Source: Nocardia nova SH22a
GTDB taxonomy: Bacteria > Actinomycetota > Actinomycetes > Mycobacteriales > Mycobacteriaceae
Assembly: GCF_000523235.1 (NCBI RefSeq)
Contig: NZ_CP006850.1
Location: forward strand, 1,364,001-1,428,000
Direction: 5' to 3'
Length of the DNA stretch: 64,000 nucleotides
The notes beneath the pieces were generated by a model. The model was given only the letters and a program-made list of their open reading frames with translations, was not told the DNA's origin and did not search any database. Shown here piece by piece: positions 55,524 to 64,000 of this stretch (position 1 is the stretch's first letter; each line of letters starts with the position of its first letter). The position numbers were made by a program, and so were the translations under genes.

Positions 55524-55877
55524 ATGGGCGAATTCTTCGACGTGAGCACCGTGGCCAAACGAGTGCGGCTGTTCGGATTGCTGGAGGCGCCGTCGTGGGC
55601 GCTGCTGCTGACCGGCTCGGTACTCAAGCGGCTGCCCGACCCCATCACCTGGCCGGTGATGGTGTTCGGCATGCTGCACGGGCTCATCTTCGTGCTGTAC
55701 GCGATCAGCCTGCTGCTGGCCTGGCGCGAGTACGAGTGGCCCGGTAAGACGATTCTGCTGGGCCTGGTGTCGTCGGTCGTGCCGTTCAGCTCGGTGTGGT
55801 TCGAGCGGTGGGCGATTCGTACCGGGCAATTGGGAGAACTGAGCCCGGCCCAGGCGCCAGCGGCCGCCACGTCGTGA
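55524..55877 (+). CDS. DUF3817 membrane protein
   Basis: 117 residues; ATG at 55524 chosen, with in-frame alternatives at 55515 and 55506. Three hydrophobic helices (about 15-35, 44-67 and 75-95) with FGLLEAPSWALLLTGSVLKRLPD and WPGKTILLGLVSSVVPFSSVWFERWA, typical of the DUF3817 family of small actinobacterial and firmicute membrane proteins of unknown function. It starts about 76 bp after the thiolase. Confidence 0.75.
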   Translation: MGEFFDVSTVAKRVRLFGLLEAPSWALLLTGSVLKRLPDPITWPVMVFGMLHGLIFVLYAISLLLAWREYEWPGKTILLGLVSSVVPFSSVWFERWAIRTGQLGELSPAQAPAAATS

Positions 55878-55890
55878 CAAACTGGATGTC

Positions 55891-56787
55891 GTGACTCGAC
55901 CAGCTGCACGTCGTCCCTCGCCCGCCGTCGCCGCCGCCATGTCCGGCGCGGTGGATCTGTCCGCTCTCAAACAGCCGGCCGCCACGGATGTCCCGGGCGA
56001 TCACGCCGTCACCGAGGCCGATTTCGAGACCAAGGTGCTGCGGCGTTCGCTCGAGGTGCCGGTGGTCGTGGTGCTGTATTCGCAGCGCAGTCCGGGCAGC
56101 GTCGAACTGGTGAAGTTGTTCGAGCGGCTGGCCGGTGAGGCCCAGGGCGCCTGGGAGCTGGCGACCGTCGAGGCGGAAGCCAATATGCGCATCGCCCAGG
56201 CCTTCGGGGTGCAGGGCATTCCGACCGTCGTCGCGGTCGCCGCCGGGCAGCCGCTGGCCGATTTCCAGGGGTCGCAGCCGGAGGCACAGGTCACCCAGTG
56301 GCTGGACGCGGTCGTCGACGCCGTCAAGGGCAAACTGCCGGGTGCGGGCCAGGAGCAGGGCGAAGCCCCCGCGCCGGAGGATCCGCGCTTCGTCGCCGCC
56401 GAGGAGGCGCTGGACCGCGGTGACATCGCCGGGGCCGAGGCGGCCTACGAGGCGATCCTGGCCGCCGAGCCCGCCAACGAGGAGGCCAAGGCGGCGCTGC
56501 GGCAGGTGCGGTTCTTCGACCGGGCCCGCGCGCTGCCCGCCGACGCGATCGCCGTCGCCGACGCCGACCCCGCCGATATCGACGCCGCCTTCACCGCCGC
56601 CGACGCCGAACTGTTCAATCAACAGCCCGAGGCCGCCTTCGACCGGCTGATCGGCCTGATCAAACGCACCGCGGGCGACGACCGGAACCGGGTGCGCACC
56701 CGGCTGGTCGAACTGTTCGAACTGTTCGACACCGCCGATCCGATCGTGGTGGCCGCCCGTCGCAAGCTGGCGACCGCGCTGTACTGA
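55891..56787 (+). CDS. Thioredoxin-fold protein with TPR tail, cysteine-free active site
   Basis: 298 residues from GTG at 55891. A thioredoxin fold spans about 45-150, but the CxxC site is replaced by YSQRSPGSVEL, so it cannot act as a disulfide reductase. The cis-proline block GVQGIPTVVAVAAGQ is present. About residues 165-298 form TPR-like helices (EALDRGDIAGAEAAYEAILAAEPAN). This is the YbbN/CnoX arrangement, a holdase-type chaperone. M. tuberculosis Rv1324 is the positional counterpart, from memory. Confidence 0.85.
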   Translation: MTRPAARRPSPAVAAAMSGAVDLSALKQPAATDVPGDHAVTEADFETKVLRRSLEVPVVVVLYSQRSPGSVELVKLFERLAGEAQGAWELATVEAEANMRIAQAFGVQGIPTVVAVAAGQPLADFQGSQPEAQVTQWLDAVVDAVKGKLPGAGQEQGEAPAPEDPRFVAAEEALDRGDIAGAEAAYEAILAAEPANEEAKAALRQVRFFDRARALPADAIAVADADPADIDAAFTAADAELFNQQPEAAFDRLIGLIKRTAGDDRNRVRTRLVELFELFDTADPIVVAARRKLATALY

Positions 56788-56822
56788 GTGGCGCGAAGCA
56801 TCTCGTGGGGATGGGAGCCGGT

Positions 56823-57191
56823 GTGATCACGGTGATGCGGTGTGTGACCGGTGTGGTGTGCGCGGCGGCCGTGCTGGCGCCCGCGGGCGGCGCCATGGCA
56901 CACGACGCCGCGACCAGTCTCGTCTTCACCCGCACCGAACCGGATCGCGCGCCTCGGACAGTCACACTGACCTGTGATCCGGTCGGTGGTTCCCATCCGG
57001 ATGCGGCCGGTGCCTGTGACTATCTGTCGGGTGCGGAACTGACGCTGCCCGATTCGGACGCCACTGTCCGCTGTATCCGGTACTACCCGGTCGAACTGCG
57101 GGCCCACGGCACCCTGCACGGCACGCCGGTCTCGGTCGAACGCACCTACGGCTGCCGGGTGCCCGACCTTCCGGCGCCCTGGCAGTTCTAG
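56823..57191 (+). CDS. Secreted subtilisin-inhibitor-like (SSI) protein
   Basis: 122 residues from GTG at 56823 (GGGAGCC upstream). Signal peptide about 1-26 ([17 protein letters not shown], cleavage before HD). The mature protein has [22 protein letters not shown] (Cys 51 and Cys 65) and Cys 84 and Cys 111, matching the two disulfides of the Streptomyces SSI family (35-50, 71-101), and VSVERTYGC matching the family's C-terminal strand. The reactive-site P1, two residues after the third Cys, is Arg 86, predicting inhibition of trypsin-like proteases. Its stop overlaps the convergent glgB stop by a few bases. Confidence 0.8.
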   Translation: MITVMRCVTGVVCAAAVLAPAGGAMAHDAATSLVFTRTEPDRAPRTVTLTCDPVGGSHPDAAGACDYLSGAELTLPDSDATVRCIRYYPVELRAHGTLHGTPVSVERTYGCRVPDLPAPWQF

Positions 57192-59338
57192 CGGGTCAGC
57201 CAGATCGCGCTGTTCGGGGCCAGCGTCAGCGCCGCCGAACAGGGGCGGCCGTGCCAGGGCCGTTCGGTCGCGTCCACGCCGCCGAGATTGCCGATACCGC
57301 TGCCGCCGTAGCAGGTCGCGTCGGAGTTGAGGATTTCGCGCCAGCGGCCGGGGCAGGGCAGGCCGATCCGGTAGCCGGGCTGTTCGACACCGGAGAAGTT
57401 GAAGACGCAGGCCACCATCGAACCGTCGGTGCCGTAGCGCAGGAAGGACAGGACGTTCGCGGTGTGGTCGTCGGCCTCGATCCAGGCGAAGCCGCCGGGT
57501 GCGGTGTCCTGCGTCCACAGGGCCGGGTGCTCGCGGTAGGTGGTGTTGAGCTCGGTGACCAGCCGCCGGATTCCCTCGTGCAGGGGGTTGGCCAGTTCGT
57601 CCCAGTCCAGGCCGCGATCGTGTGACCATTCGCGGAACTGGCCGAATTCCTGACCCATGAACAGCAGTTGCTTCCCGGGATGCGCCCACATGTAGGACAG
57701 CAGTGCCCGGACGCCGGACGCCTTGGCGAAATCGTCGCCGGGCATGCGGGTCCACAGCGTGCCTTTACCGTGGACGACCTCGTCGTGGCTGATCGGCAGC
57801 AGATAGTTCTCACTCCAGGCGTACACCGCGGAGAAGGTGATCTCGTTGTGGTGCCAGCTGCGATGCACCTGATCGTGGGCCAGATAGCCGAGGGTGTCGT
57901 GCATCCAGCCCATATTCCATTTCAGGGTGAAACCGAGCCCGCCGACATCGGTGGATCGGGTCACGCCGGGCCAGGTGGTGGATTCCTCGGCGATCGTGAC
58001 CACACCCGGATGGTCGGTGTGGATCGCCGTGTTCATCTCGCGCAGGAAGGCGACGGCCTCCAGATTCTCCCGGCCGCCGTGGATATTGGGCTCCCAGCCG
58101 CCGGGCGGCCGGGAGTAGTCGAGGTAGAGCATGGAGGCGACGGCGTCGACCCGCAGTCCGTCGATGTGGAATTCCTCGATCCAGTGCCGCGCGTTGGCGA
58201 CGAGGAAGTTGCGGACCTCATTGCGTCCGTAATCGAAAACGTAGGTGCCCCACTCCAATTGCTCGCCGCGGCGAGGGTCCGGATGTTCGTAGAGCGGGGT
58301 TCCGTCGAAGCGGGCCAGAGCCCATTCGTCGCGGGGGAAGTGGCCGGGAACCCAATCGAGGATCACGCCGATGCCGCGGTTGTGCATGTGGTCGATGAGG
58401 GCCCGCAGATCGTCGGGGGAGCCGAAGCGTGAGGTCGGGGCGTAGTAGGAGGTGATCTGGTAGCCCCAGGATCCGCCGAAGGGATGCTCGGCGACGGGCA
58501 GCAGTTCGATATGGGTGAACCCCAGTGCCGCAACGTATTCCGCGAGTTCTTCGGCGGCGGCGCGGTAGTCCCGGCCGGGTCGCCAGGAGCCCAGGTGTAG
58601 TTCGTAGATGCTCATCGGCGCGCGGGTGGGGTCCTGTGCGGCGCGGGCGGTGCACCAGTCGTGGTCGGACCACTCGAAGGTACTCGCGGTGACGACCGAG
58701 GCCGTGGCGGGCGGGAGTTCGGTGGCGAAGGCCAGGGGATCGGCGTGGTCGGTGGTGCGCCCGTCGGCGCCGTGGACCCGGTACTTGTATCGCGTTCCGA
58801 CCGTGACGTCCGGGACGAACACCTCCCAGACGCCCGAGGAGCCCAGCCTGCGCATCGGGGTGCCGGCGCCGCCCCAGCTGTCGAAATCGCCGAAGACGGT
58901 GACGCCGCGGGCATTCGGGGCCCACACCGCGAACGAGGTGCCGCACACGTCGCCGTCGAGGGTGGTGTAGTGGCGTGGATGGGCGCCGAGTACCTCCCAC
59001 AGCCGCCGATGGTGTCCCTCGCCGATCAGATGCAGGTCCAGCTCGCCGAGGGTCGGCAGGAACCGGTAGCCGTCGGCGGTGAGTACCGTCCGGCTGCCCG
59101 GGTACGCCACCACCAGCCGGTAGTCCCACAGATCCTCGAATTCGACGACGCCTTCGAAGATGCCGTGGCCGATGTGATGCAGCGGATGATCGGTGCCGCC
59201 GATCCGCGCGGCCACCGAATCCGCGTGCGGTCGAAGGGTTCTGATGACGGTGCCGCCGGGATCCGGATGGGCGCCCAGGACGGTGTGGGGATCGGGGTGG
59301 GTGCCCGCGGCCAGGAGCATGAGATCACGCCGGTTCAT
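57188..59338 (-). CDS. glgB: 1,4-alpha-glucan branching enzyme
   Basis: 716 residues. Introduces alpha-1,6 branches in glycogen or capsular glucan. N-terminal CBM48 segments, then the GH13 core: [17 protein letters not shown] (nucleophile Asp about 395), TIAEESTTW (acid/base Glu about 449) and [12 protein letters not shown] (transition-state Asp about 516). Follows glgE by 31 bp on the same strand, so they are probably co-transcribed. Confidence 0.98.
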   Translation of the reverse strand: MNRRDLMLLAAGTHPDPHTVLGAHPDPGGTVIRTLRPHADSVAARIGGTDHPLHHIGHGIFEGVVEFEDLWDYRLVVAYPGSRTVLTADGYRFLPTLGELDLHLIGEGHHRRLWEVLGAHPRHYTTLDGDVCGTSFAVWAPNARGVTVFGDFDSWGGAGTPMRRLGSSGVWEVFVPDVTVGTRYKYRVHGADGRTTDHADPLAFATELPPATASVVTASTFEWSDHDWCTARAAQDPTRAPMSIYELHLGSWRPGRDYRAAAEELAEYVAALGFTHIELLPVAEHPFGGSWGYQITSYYAPTSRFGSPDDLRALIDHMHNRGIGVILDWVPGHFPRDEWALARFDGTPLYEHPDPRRGEQLEWGTYVFDYGRNEVRNFLVANARHWIEEFHIDGLRVDAVASMLYLDYSRPPGGWEPNIHGGRENLEAVAFLREMNTAIHTDHPGVVTIAEESTTWPGVTRSTDVGGLGFTLKWNMGWMHDTLGYLAHDQVHRSWHHNEITFSAVYAWSENYLLPISHDEVVHGKGTLWTRMPGDDFAKASGVRALLSYMWAHPGKQLLFMGQEFGQFREWSHDRGLDWDELANPLHEGIRRLVTELNTTYREHPALWTQDTAPGGFAWIEADDHTANVLSFLRYGTDGSMVACVFNFSGVEQPGYRIGLPCPGRWREILNSDATCYGGSGIGNLGGVDATERPWHGRPCSAALTLAPNSAIWLTR

Positions 59339-59369
59339 CGGCGCGACCGCCGCGGTACGCTCGTCGCGC

Positions 59370-61373
59370 TCATCGGAATGTCCGGCGATAGGCGAGTTCG
59401 GTGCGCTCGGCCGCCGCCACGGCCGGTAGCACGAGTATGTGCGCCGGTGCCCGCACCGGGTCCAGCCGCACGTAATTGGTTTGGGCCCAGTGGTATTCCT
59501 CGCCGGTGATCTCGTCGCGGACCACCGGGCGATCGTGCCATTCGCGTCCGACGGCGGGCATGTCGAGCGAGATCATGCCGTCCTCGGCGCCGAACGGGTT
59601 GAGGTTGACCACCGTCAGGACGGTGTCGCCGGAGCCGGGATCGACCTTCGAATAGGCCAGCAGCGCCGGATTGTCGACGTGATGAAAGGTGATGCAGCGC
59701 AACTGTTGCAGTGCCGGATGGGCCCGCCGGATCTCGTTGAGCCGGGTGATGAACGGTTCCAGTGATTCGCCGCGCGCGGCGGCCTCGGCGAAGCCGCGCG
59801 GGCGCAGCTGGTACTTCTCCGAGTCGAGGTATTCCTCGCTGCCCGGGCCCGCGGCCTGATGTTCGAACAGCTCGAATCCGGAGTACACGCCCCAGCTCGG
59901 GCCCATCGTCGCCGCCAGGACCGCGCGGATTCCGAACATGCCGGGACCGCCGTGCTGCAGGCTCTCGTGCAGGATGTCGGGGGTGTTGACGAACAGGTTG
60001 GGCCGGGCCTCATCGGCCTTGGCGGCCAGTTCGCGGGCGAAGTCGGCCAGTTCGTGGGCGGTCGTGCGCCAGGTGAAATAGGTGTAGGACTGGGAGAATC
60101 CGCGCCGGGCCAGGCCGTAGAGGCGGGCCGGGACGGTGAATGCCTCGGACAGGAAGATCACATCGGGATCGGTGCGGCGGATCTGGGCGATCAGCCATTC
60201 CCAGAAGTCGACGGGTTTGGTGTGCGGGTTGTCGACCCGGAAGATCTTGACGCCCAACCCGATCCAGTGCCGGACCACGGCCAGCACCGCCGCGTACAGG
60301 CCGTCGGGATCGTTGTCGAAGTCCAGAGGGTAGATGTCCTGATACTTCTTCGGTGGGTTCTCCGCGAAGGCGATGGTTCCGTCGGGCAGGGTCGTGAACC
60401 ATTCCGGGTGCTGCTCGACCCAGGGGTGGTCCGGCGCGCACTGCAGGGCCAGATCGAGGGCGACCTCCATGCCCAGTTCCGCTGCGGCGGCGACGAATTC
60501 GGCGAACTCCGCCTCGGTGCCCAGCCGGGGATGGATCGCGTCGTGGCCGCCCTCGGCGGAGCCGATCGCCCACGGTGATCCCACATCGCCGGGCTCGCAG
60601 GTCAGAGAGTTGTTGGGGCCCTTGCGATTCACCGTGCCGATCGGATGGATCGGCGGCAGGTACACCACGTCGAAACCCATGGCGGCAATGCGCGGAAGTT
60701 CGTGCCGTGCGGTGGCGAAGGTGCCGTGCACGGGGGTGCCGTCGGCATCGCGGCCGCCGGTGGATCGGGGGAAGAATTCGTACCAGGAGCCGACGAGCGC
60801 CCGCCGTCGTTCGACGAGGACGGTGTGGGCGGGGCCCCTGGTGACCAGGTCACGCAGTGGCGTCGCCCGCAGGATCTCGCCGACCTCGGCGCTGAAGGCG
60901 GGGGCGACCCGGGCCGGGAGCTGGGCGTCGCCGCGCAGGGCGGCCGCGGCGGCGCGGAGTTTCTCCCACTGCCGCTTGGGGACCGCCTGCGCGGCGCGGT
61001 CGAACAGACGGGCGCCGAGTTCCAGATCGTTCGCCAGATCCGCGGCGCTCTGCCCGACGGCCAGTTTCGCCTCGACCGCGGCGCGCCATCCGGCGATCGG
61101 ATCGGCCCAGCCCTCGACGCGAAAGGTCCACCGCCCCGGGATGTTCGGGGTGAAGACGGCATTGAACACATCCGGTTCGTATTCCGGCGCCATCCGGATG
61201 CGCTGGGTGCGCCCGCCGCTCGGCCCGCGCACGGCCAGGGTGGCGGCGACCGGGTCGTGACCCTCGCGCCACACCACCGCTCGCACGGGGAACACCTCGC
61301 CGACCACGGCCTTGGCCGGGTATCCGCCCGGAACGGCCGGGGCGGTGTCATCGATGGCGATGCGACCGGTCAC
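59370..61373 (-). CDS. glgE: Maltose-1-phosphate maltosyltransferase
   Basis: 667 residues from GTG at 61373. Extends alpha-1,4-glucans by two glucose units from maltose-1-phosphate, in the trehalose-to-glucan pathway of actinobacteria. [16 protein letters not shown] (nucleophile Asp about 378) and [11 protein letters not shown] (acid Glu about 407) match the family. [22 protein letters not shown] is the GlgE-specific block. It is divergent from the dienelactone hydrolase gene at 61535. Confidence 0.97.
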   Translation of the reverse strand: MTGRIAIDDTAPAVPGGYPAKAVVGEVFPVRAVVWREGHDPVAATLAVRGPSGGRTQRIRMAPEYEPDVFNAVFTPNIPGRWTFRVEGWADPIAGWRAAVEAKLAVGQSAADLANDLELGARLFDRAAQAVPKRQWEKLRAAAAALRGDAQLPARVAPAFSAEVGEILRATPLRDLVTRGPAHTVLVERRRALVGSWYEFFPRSTGGRDADGTPVHGTFATARHELPRIAAMGFDVVYLPPIHPIGTVNRKGPNNSLTCEPGDVGSPWAIGSAEGGHDAIHPRLGTEAEFAEFVAAAAELGMEVALDLALQCAPDHPWVEQHPEWFTTLPDGTIAFAENPPKKYQDIYPLDFDNDPDGLYAAVLAVVRHWIGLGVKIFRVDNPHTKPVDFWEWLIAQIRRTDPDVIFLSEAFTVPARLYGLARRGFSQSYTYFTWRTTAHELADFARELAAKADEARPNLFVNTPDILHESLQHGGPGMFGIRAVLAATMGPSWGVYSGFELFEHQAAGPGSEEYLDSEKYQLRPRGFAEAAARGESLEPFITRLNEIRRAHPALQQLRCITFHHVDNPALLAYSKVDPGSGDTVLTVVNLNPFGAEDGMISLDMPAVGREWHDRPVVRDEITGEEYHWAQTNYVRLDPVRAPAHILVLPAVAAAERTELAYRRTFR

Positions 61374-61534
61374 CCGACCAACCGTACCGGCAATGTCCGG
61401 GCGAATACGCGGTGGCGCGATTGCGGGACCGTGGTGGCCGTGGCAGACTTTCCGGGGCGTTGGTTCCGTTTCGTGGCCGACGCCGTTTCGGTGCGTACGG
61501 TGGACTTGTCCGCGGCAGCAGAAGGGAATCTCGC

Positions 61535-62296
61535 ATGACGGCAGTGCAGGGGCAGACGGTGGAGATCACGACACCCGACGGTGTCGCCGACGCCTACCTG
61601 ACCCATCCCGCGGACGGCGGGAGATACCCCGGCGTGCTGCTGTACATGGACGCCTTCGGAGTGCGCCCGGCGCTGCGCGCGCTGGCCGACGACTTCGCCG
61701 CCGCGGGATACACGGTCCTGGTACCCAACGTGTTCTACCGGCACGGCAAGGCGCCGGTCGTCGAGCTGCCGGACTTCATCGATCCGGGTGAGCGGCCCGA
61801 TGTGCTGGGCAAGATCATGCCGATGCTGCGCGAGCTCACCCGCGAGGTCGCGCAGCGTGACGCGCGGGCCTATGTGGACTGGTTGCAGGGCTGCGAATTC
61901 ACCTCGGACGGTCCGATCGCGACGGCCGGATACTGCATGGGCGGGCGCCTGGCGCTCTACACCGCGGGCGCCTTCGGTGATCGGGTCGCCGCGGCGGCCG
62001 GATTCCACACCGGCGGACTCGTGATCGACGGCGCCGACAGCCCGCATCTGGCCGCCGAGACGGCCACGGCGGAAATGTATTTCGGACACGCGGACCAGGA
62101 TCGGTCGCTGCCGCCGGAGCAGATCGAGAGCTTCGACAAGGCGCTCGCCGCGGCGGGACTGCGCTACCGCACCGAGGTCTACCCCGGAGCACACCACGGC
62201 TACACCCAATCCGATACCGCCGCCTACAACCGCGAGGCCGACGAGCGGCATCGGCGCGAACTGCTCGCGCTGCTGGACCGCACCCTGCGCGGATAG
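61535..62296 (+). CDS. Dienelactone hydrolase family protein
   Basis: 253 residues from ATG at 61535 behind GAAGGGAA. Alpha/beta hydrolase with the cysteine nucleophile of the family in [10 protein letters not shown] (Cys about 132), the catalytic His in [10 protein letters not shown] (about 220) and an Asp in [15 protein letters not shown]. Family members hydrolyse dienelactones from chlorocatechol ring cleavage, but many relatives act on other esters. It sits between glgE and glgP and is not known to belong to glucan metabolism. Confidence 0.9.
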   Translation: MTAVQGQTVEITTPDGVADAYLTHPADGGRYPGVLLYMDAFGVRPALRALADDFAAAGYTVLVPNVFYRHGKAPVVELPDFIDPGERPDVLGKIMPMLRELTREVAQRDARAYVDWLQGCEFTSDGPIATAGYCMGGRLALYTAGAFGDRVAAAAGFHTGGLVIDGADSPHLAAETATAEMYFGHADQDRSLPPEQIESFDKALAAAGLRYRTEVYPGAHHGYTQSDTAAYNREADERHRRELLALLDRTLRG

Positions 62297-62356
62297 GCGC
62301 TTACGCTCCAGGTCAGCGGGTTCGGCGGTCGGCATCCAGCGTGTAGGGTCTGACCG

Positions 62357-64000
62357 GTGAAGGCATTGCGTCGGTTCACGGTCCGTGCCCATCTGCCGCA
62401 GCGGCTCACCGCCCTCGGGGAGTTGGCCGCCAACCTGCGGTGGTCGTGGCACGGGCCGACCCAGGACGTGTTCGCCCGGCTGGATCCCGAGCTGTGGGTG
62501 CGGGTGGGGCGCGATCCGGTGCGGATGCTGGGCGAGGTGCCCGCCGACCGGCTCGACGAGTGGGCGGCCGATCCGGACTATGCGGCCGATGTCGATGCCG
62601 CCGCGGCCGATCTGCGCGACTATCTGAGCCGTCCGCGCTGGTACGGGGAGTATGCAGCGACGTCCGAGACGCCGGTTCCCGGTGGGATCGCCTACTTCTC
62701 GATGGAGTTCGGTGTCACCGAGGTGCTGCCGAATTACTCCGGCGGACTGGGGATTCTGGCCGGTGACCACCTCAAGGCCGCATCGGATCTGGGGCTGCCG
62801 CTGATCGGGGTCGGGCTGCTGTACCGATCCGGGTACTTCCGGCAGTCGCTCACCGCCGACGGCTGGCAGGCCGAACGCTATCCCGATCTCGACCCGCAGG
62901 GCCTGCCGCTGCGGTTGCTGGCGCAGGAGGGCGCGCCGGTTCTCGTGCACGTGCCCATGCCCGAGGGGCGGGTGCTGCGGGCACAGGTGTGGATCGCGCA
63001 GGTGGGCCGAATTCCGTTGCTGCTACTGGATTCCGATATCGCCGACAATGATCCCGAGCTGCGAGCGGTCACCGATCGGCTGTACGGCGGCGATCAGGAC
63101 CACCGCATCAAACAGGAGATCCTGGCAGGAATCGGCGGGGTGCGCGCCGTGCGTGCCTACACCCGGGCGCGCGGTCTGCCCGATCCCGACGTGTGGCATA
63201 TGAACGAGGGGCACGCCGGATTCCTCGGCATCGAGCGGATCCGCGAATACATTTCGGGCGGAATGGATTTCGACTCCGCGCTGACGGCGGTGCGGGCGGC
63301 GACCGTGTTCACCACGCACACGCCGGTGCCAGCGGGAATCGATCGGTTCGCGGCCGCGCTGGTGCGCCGCTACTTCGGCGGTACGCACGGGGATCGCGAA
63401 TCTCCTCTGCTGCCGGGCATTTCGGTGGATCGGATCCTGGCGCTGGGACGGGAGGCGGATCCGTCGGTGTTCAACATGGCGCATCTGGGATTGCGACTGG
63501 CCCAGCGCGCCAACGGTGTGTCGAAATTGCACGGTGAGGTCAGCCGGGCCATGTTCGCGCCGCTGTGGCCGGGGTTCGACGTCGCCGAGGTGCCGATCGG
63601 TTCGGTCACCAACGGCGTGCACGCGCCGACCTGGGCGGCACGTGAATGGATAGATACCGCACGGGAACTCGTGGGTCCGGAGCTGGTTGCCGAGGCGCGC
63701 GGGTGGGAGCAGTTGCGGGAGGTGGATCCGCACGAGCTGTGGGCGACCCGTACGACGCTGCGCGCGGTCCTGGTCGACGAGGTACGCCGCCGGGTGCGCG
63801 CGTCGTGGCTCGAGCGCGGTGCCGCACCGGCCGAATTGGGCTGGGTGGACCAGGTTTTCGACCCGGACGTCCTCACCGTGGGGTTCGCGCGGCGGGTGCC
63901 GACCTACAAGCGGCTCACGCTGATGCTGCGCGATCCCGATCGCCTGCGCGCCCTGCTGCTCGATCCGGTGCGGCCGGTGCAACTGGTGGTGGCGGGGAAG
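62357..64000 (+). CDS. glgP: Alpha-glucan phosphorylase, 3' truncated by window edge
   Basis: The first 548 codons from GTG at 62357; the gene runs off the window, so the pyridoxal-phosphate lysine region is not seen. It degrades glycogen to glucose-1-phosphate. FSMEFGVTEVLPNYSGGLGILAGDHLKAASDLG (about 114-146), WHMNEGHAGFLGIER (about 279-293) and FTTHTPVPAGIDRF (about 315-328) are family blocks of the short GlgP subgroup found in actinobacteria. It closes the glgB-glgE/glgP neighbourhood. Confidence 0.96.
   Translation, partial: MKALRRFTVRAHLPQRLTALGELAANLRWSWHGPTQDVFARLDPELWVRVGRDPVRMLGEVPADRLDEWAADPDYAADVDAAAADLRDYLSRPRWYGEYAATSETPVPGGIAYFSMEFGVTEVLPNYSGGLGILAGDHLKAASDLGLPLIGVGLLYRSGYFRQSLTADGWQAERYPDLDPQGLPLRLLAQEGAPVLVHVPMPEGRVLRAQVWIAQVGRIPLLLLDSDIADNDPELRAVTDRLYGGDQDHRIKQEILAGIGGVRAVRAYTRARGLPDPDVWHMNEGHAGFLGIERIREYISGGMDFDSALTAVRAATVFTTHTPVPAGIDRFAAALVRRYFGGTHGDRESPLLPGISVDRILALGREADPSVFNMAHLGLRLAQRANGVSKLHGEVSRAMFAPLWPGFDVAEVPIGSVTNGVHAPTWAAREWIDTARELVGPELVAEARGWEQLREVDPHELWATRTTLRAVLVDEVRRRVRASWLERGAAPAELGWVDQVFDPDVLTVGFARRVPTYKRLTLMLRDPDRLRALLLDPVRPVQLVVAGK

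Noticed and set aside
61370..62950. 526-codon minus-strand frame over the dienelactone hydrolase and glgP genes
   Set aside because: Antisense shadow of two well-supported genes.

Overview
This is one contiguous 64 kb stretch of a high-GC actinobacterial chromosome, almost certainly Nocardia or a very close relative. I base that on the 16S sequence (from about 45143), the murA-rrs-rrl-rrf arrangement with no tRNA in the 16S-23S spacer, the actinobacterial mismatch-repair endonuclease NucS, the GlgE/GlgB/GlgP glucan genes, and gene order. From memory, argS-lysA-hom-thrC-thrB-rho-rpmE-prfA-prmC-tsaC-wecA-atp operon-DUF2550-adenosyltransferase-murA-rrn and then nucS-mce-thiolase-thioredoxin-glgB-glgE-glgP match the Mycobacterium tuberculosis Rv1292-Rv1328 region closely. 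No species call is possible.

Layout. 1-12.2 kb is catabolic and regulatory: 3-hydroxyisobutyrate dehydrogenase (5'-truncated), enoyl-CoA hydratase, an Hsp70-like membrane protein, MarR, a Tat-exported phosphoesterase behind a leader ORF, two lipoproteins, an EthD-like protein, an FAD monooxygenase/TetR pair with a clear operator, an FBP zinc protein, a second TetR, DUF1330 and an undecaprenyl-diphosphatase. 12.2-17.1 kb is an accessory block: three translationally coupled small genes (two of them degenerate resolvase-like paralogues), a divergent XRE-TPR regulator with a coupled small gene, a 109-aa protein, a CutA-like protein, a TIR-receiver fusion protein and a truncated crystallin-J1-like gene. 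17.2-19.3 kb holds a DUF1254 protein, tRNA-Arg(CCG) and a small membrane protein.

19.4-44.7 kb is conserved core: argS and the aspartate-family genes lysA-hom-thrC-thrB (ATGA overlaps couple lysA-hom and hom-thrC), rho, rpmE, prfA-prmC, tsaC-wecA, an AtpI-like protein and the eight-gene ATP synthase operon atpBEFHAGDC, DUF2550, a PduO-type adenosyltransferase and murA. 44.7-50.4 kb is a complete rRNA operon with two recognisable promoters, boxA-like leaders and complementary processing flanks. 50.6-64 kb carries a rhomboid-like protein, nucS, a DivIVA-like coiled-coil protein, methylmalonyl-CoA epimerase, a thiolase, a thioredoxin-TPR protein, a secreted subtilisin-inhibitor-like protein and the glgB-glgE / glgP glucan genes flanking a dienelactone hydrolase.

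The strongest unusual items are the TIR-receiver fusion, the coupled pair of degenerate resolvase-fold genes facing the XRE-TPR regulator, the duplicated leader ORF overlapping the phosphoesterase start, a 56-bp palindromic element present twice, and an SSI-type inhibitor with a predicted arginine P1 residue.
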